64,000 nucleotides of DNA from Bugulina stolonifera (lineage: Eukaryota > Bryozoa > Gymnolaemata > Cheilostomatida > Bugulidae): the NCBI GenBank assembly GCA_935421135.1, contig OW285188.1:25521233-25585232 (forward strand), given 5' to 3'. The notes under the pieces are model-generated. The model was not told the origin of the DNA. It did not search any database and saw only the letters and a program-made list of their open reading frames with translations. Position 1 is the stretch's first letter, and each line of letters opens with the position of its first letter. A program made the translations under genes and the position numbers. Of the stretch, positions 61,197 to 64,000 are shown piece after piece.

Positions 61197-64000
61197 GATA
61201 GAGGCCTTGAGTACAAAGTGACGCTGCAAGTAAACGGATTGAACCTCGTGTTTGCTCTAGACACGGGGGCCCAAGTGACAGTCTTAACGGAATCATCATT
61301 CAAGATCTTGAAAACGCGGCTGAATCCACCCAGGCGAGTCCTGGTTGGAGCAGGGGGCAACACGCTGGAACAGTTAGGAGAGACGCCAATCGCTCTGACC
61401 AGCTCAGCAAAGTCTACCAGGTGTGTTGCTTCCGTAGTAAAAGGAGTGTCTCGGAACCTCCTAGGCATTAAAGAAATTGAAGAACTCGGTCTTATAAGAG
61501 TTGTGAACCGCATTAGAACCAAAGCTTTTGACCCTTTGGAGGAGTACCCAAAACTGTTCTCCGGGTTGGGCTCCATGCCCGACATTTTTGTGATCTCCTT
61601 GAAAGACGACGCTAGCCCTTACCAGCTATTCAGTCCTAGACCGATAGCAGCGGGTTTGAGGGAGAAGGCGAGAGCAGAAATAGACAAGATGCTCGAACTG
61701 GGAGTGATCGAGAGAGTGGAAACACCAACAGACTGGTGCTCTGGCTTGACGATTGCACTAAAGGCAAGCGGGGACATCAGGATGTGTGTCGACTTAACGA
61801 GGCTGAACAAGAGTGTGAAAAGAGAAACCTACCCTCTCCCGAGGGTCAGCGACATGTTGGCCAGACTGTCGGAAGGGAGGGTCTTTTCCAAGCTCGATGC
61901 CAACTCTGGGTTTTGGCAAGTGCGCTTGGACCCCGAAAGTAGGCTGTTGACGACTTTCATTACCCCGTGGGGAAGATTCTGTTTCAAGAGAATGCCTTTC
62001 GGCATCTCCTCTGCTCCAGAGTTCTTCCAGCGGTCAATGGAAAAGATCCTGTGCGGGTTAGAAGGAGTGATATGCCTAATGGATGACATTTTGGTGTTCG
62101 GAAAAGACGCGGCCGAGCACTGGAGGAGGTTGCACCTTGTGCTTGACCGGGTCCTAGAGGCAGGGATGACACTGAAAAAACAGAAATGTGAATTTGCCCG
62201 AAATGAAATTAGTTTCTTGGGACATATCATTAGTGCTCAAGGAGTGAAACCAGACCCGAAAAAGGTCGAAGCAGTCCTAAACATGAAGCCTCCTACCACC
62301 AAGAAGGAGGCTAGAAGGTTTATGGGAATGGTCAACTATCTGAGTAAGTTCAGCGGACGATTGGCTTCACTAGCAGTCCCGATCAACTCCGTCACCGGAC
62401 AGAAGTCGGAGTGGTATTGGGGAGACAGTCAGGGAAACGCCTTCAACGAAATAAAGGCGGAAATGTCCCGATTGCCCATCCTGGCTAGTTTTGATTTAGC
62501 AAGAAGGCATAGGGTGTCGGCTGACTCGAGTAAAGGTGCCATTGGGGCGGTCCTACTACAAGAAAATGAATACGGTGCTTGGCAGCCGGTAGAGTATGCT
62601 TCCAGGAAGCTGACCATGGCAGAACAGAAGTATGCGATGATCGAAAAAGAAGCCCTCGCCCTTACATGGGCCTGTGAGAAATTCGATTATTATCTGGTAG
62701 GCCGAGAATTTGAGTTAGAGACTGATCACAAGGGGCTGGTAGCCCTGCTAGGTGAAAAGGATTTATCCAAGTTGCCGCTAAGGGTACAACGATTCAAATT
62801 AAGGTTAATGAGATACGGATATGGAATCTTCCATACACCAGGATCAAAAATGTATATAGCCGACCTACTTAGTAGACCAATAGATATGGAGTGCACGGAT
62901 GAAGACATTGTAGGCAGCAACCTAATGGAACAATATGTGTGTAACTATATAAGGGAACACTTGTTAGACGACGTGAGAGAAACCGAACTGGTAACGGCCT
63001 TATACAAGGACAAGGTCGCTTCCAATTGCTTGATGCTGCTACAGTCCGAATGGTCCGATTATGACCATCAACAGGCCTGCGAAGAACTGCAAAAGCTGTA
63101 CAGCAGCAGATTCAGCCTGACCGCCTGCGGAAACATAATAATGTTTGGCTCTAAGGTGTACGTGCCATCAGGCCTCAGACTAGAATATCTGAGAAGATGC
63201 CACGAAGGGCATCAAGGCGTTGAAAAATGCAGAAGGCGGGCCCGTCAGCTGTTCTGGTGGCCTACAGTATCTAGCGACATTGAGAACTTTGTTGCCACAT
63301 GCGAGGTCTGTATTAAGCGGGCTGGGGTCAGGCACCAACCAGTAGTCGATCAGCCCCTACCAAACGGACCCTGGGAACAAGTTGCCGCAGACCTGTTTGT
63401 ATTTGATCAAGAGAATTTCCTAATAGTTGTTGACTACTATAGCCGTTGGATAGAAACCGTCAGGCTTGAGGACCAATCCTCAAATTCCGTGGTTAGGGAA
63501 CTAAAACGAATATTTGCATGCTATGGGGTACCTACAAACCTCCGTAGCGATAATGGGAGATGCTTTGTGAGTGAAAGGATGCGGGATTTTTCTAACAGCT
63601 GGGGGTTTACTCATGACACCAGCAGCCCTAGATATCCCCAGTCTAATGGCCTCGCAGAGAGAGCAGTCGGGACGGTGAAAAGACTGTGGTCCGGAGGGGG
63701 TGATAAGGACGCCGCTTTATTAGCTTACAGAACGACCCCTCTGGAGTCGGGATTTTCCCCGGGTCAACTGATGTTTGCAAGGGCCGTTAGGTCCAGCCTG
63801 GGTAAGCCAGAGAACAGTCCAGTGGACTATGAGCTGTTTGAGAGGTCAGAAAACGAAAGGAAAGCGGCAGCAAGGGAGAAATGGGAACTTAAGCACCGAG
63901 CAAAACCCCAACATGAGTTGGCGATAGGGGAAAGAGTGTGGATCAAAGCCCCGACGGATACGGGGAAAGAAGGATTCGTCGTCAGAAAAGACCAGCACCC
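61191..64000 (+). CDS. pol: Retrotransposon Pol: protease, RT, RNase H, integrase (3' truncated by window)
   Basis: At least 936 codons, in frame with Gag after one UGA, open to the window edge; there is no ATG near the beginning, so it is expected to be made as Gag-Pol. Aspartic protease ALDTGAQVTVL at residues about 22-32. RT: IRMCVDLTRLN near 197, [31 protein letters not shown], catalytic LMDDILVFG near 296 (Leu where Tyr is usual), ISFLGHIIS. RNase H: SADSSKGAIGAVLLQ near 440, TDHKGL near 510, ADLLSRP. Integrase: zinc site CHEGHQGVEKC...CEVC near 670-707; DDE core ADLFVFD near 734, RSDNGRCF near 786, NGLAERAVG near 823. All catalytic positions are present, so the copy may be active. Confidence 0.95.

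Larger units (their letters stand above)
59979..64000 (+). mobile_element. Ty3/gypsy-type retrotransposon, right end cut by the window
   Basis: Gag followed by Pol in domain order protease, reverse transcriptase, RNase H, integrase, which defines the Ty3/gypsy group. All frames are open and CpG content is higher than in host DNA, suggesting a recent copy. It is a different lineage from the element at 40176-43647: two zinc knuckles, different Gag, LMDD rather than YLDD in RT. Only the interior is delimited here; LTRs are not identified. Confidence 0.95.

Noticed and set aside
60708..62230. Minus ORFs within the right-hand retrotransposon
   Set aside because: Shadows of Gag and Pol, which carry all recognisable motifs.

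Overview
This window looks like nuclear DNA of an early-branching animal, most likely a sponge. It is AT-rich and full of TACATGTA-type palindromes. The genes are cut into many small exons with clean GT/AG borders and short introns packed with minisatellites, and the proteins are typical of metazoans. The organism assignment is inference; the exon models were read directly from the sequence by matching reading frame, intron phase and protein family motifs.

Five host genes all lie on the minus strand. From left to right they are: (1) a secreted protein with two F5/8 type C (discoidin) domains, about 27-5870; (2) a complete DNA polymerase nu (POLN, family A) in about 20 coding exons, 9226-26670; (3) and (4) two tandem aminoacylase-1 (ACY1, M20 metallopeptidase) genes with identical 13-exon structures, 28627-35669 and 38726-51418; (5) an alpha-arrestin (ARRDC-type) with two PPxY motifs, 52548-58334.

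Mobile DNA is abundant. A Ty3/gypsy-type LTR element (40176-43647, minus strand) sits inside a 44-bp minisatellite in an intron of the second ACY1 gene. Its LTRs differ at one visible position, it has a 5-bp target duplication, and an in-frame deletion fuses Gag to the middle of reverse transcriptase. A second, unrelated Ty3/gypsy element enters at the right edge (59979-64000, plus strand); its Gag and Pol share one frame and are separated by a single UGA in a CUA context. Also present are a dead non-LTR retrotransposon tail, tRNA-derived SINE pieces, two foldback/MITE-like elements, a near-perfect 70-bp palindrome and a possible solo LTR.

The most unusual theme is minisatellites lying at, or within tens of bases of, splice junctions. 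In POLN and the arrestin gene the repeat unit itself copies the 5' splice site. In POLN, about 20 copies of an 18-bp unit start exactly at the donor of the exon encoding the catalytic O-helix; each copy holds a juxtaposed AG|GTACGT and keeps the reading frame open. The second theme is the ACY1 pair: the left copy (28627-35669) has changes in three active-site motifs, including loss of a predicted zinc-ligand glutamate, while the right copy keeps the canonical residues.
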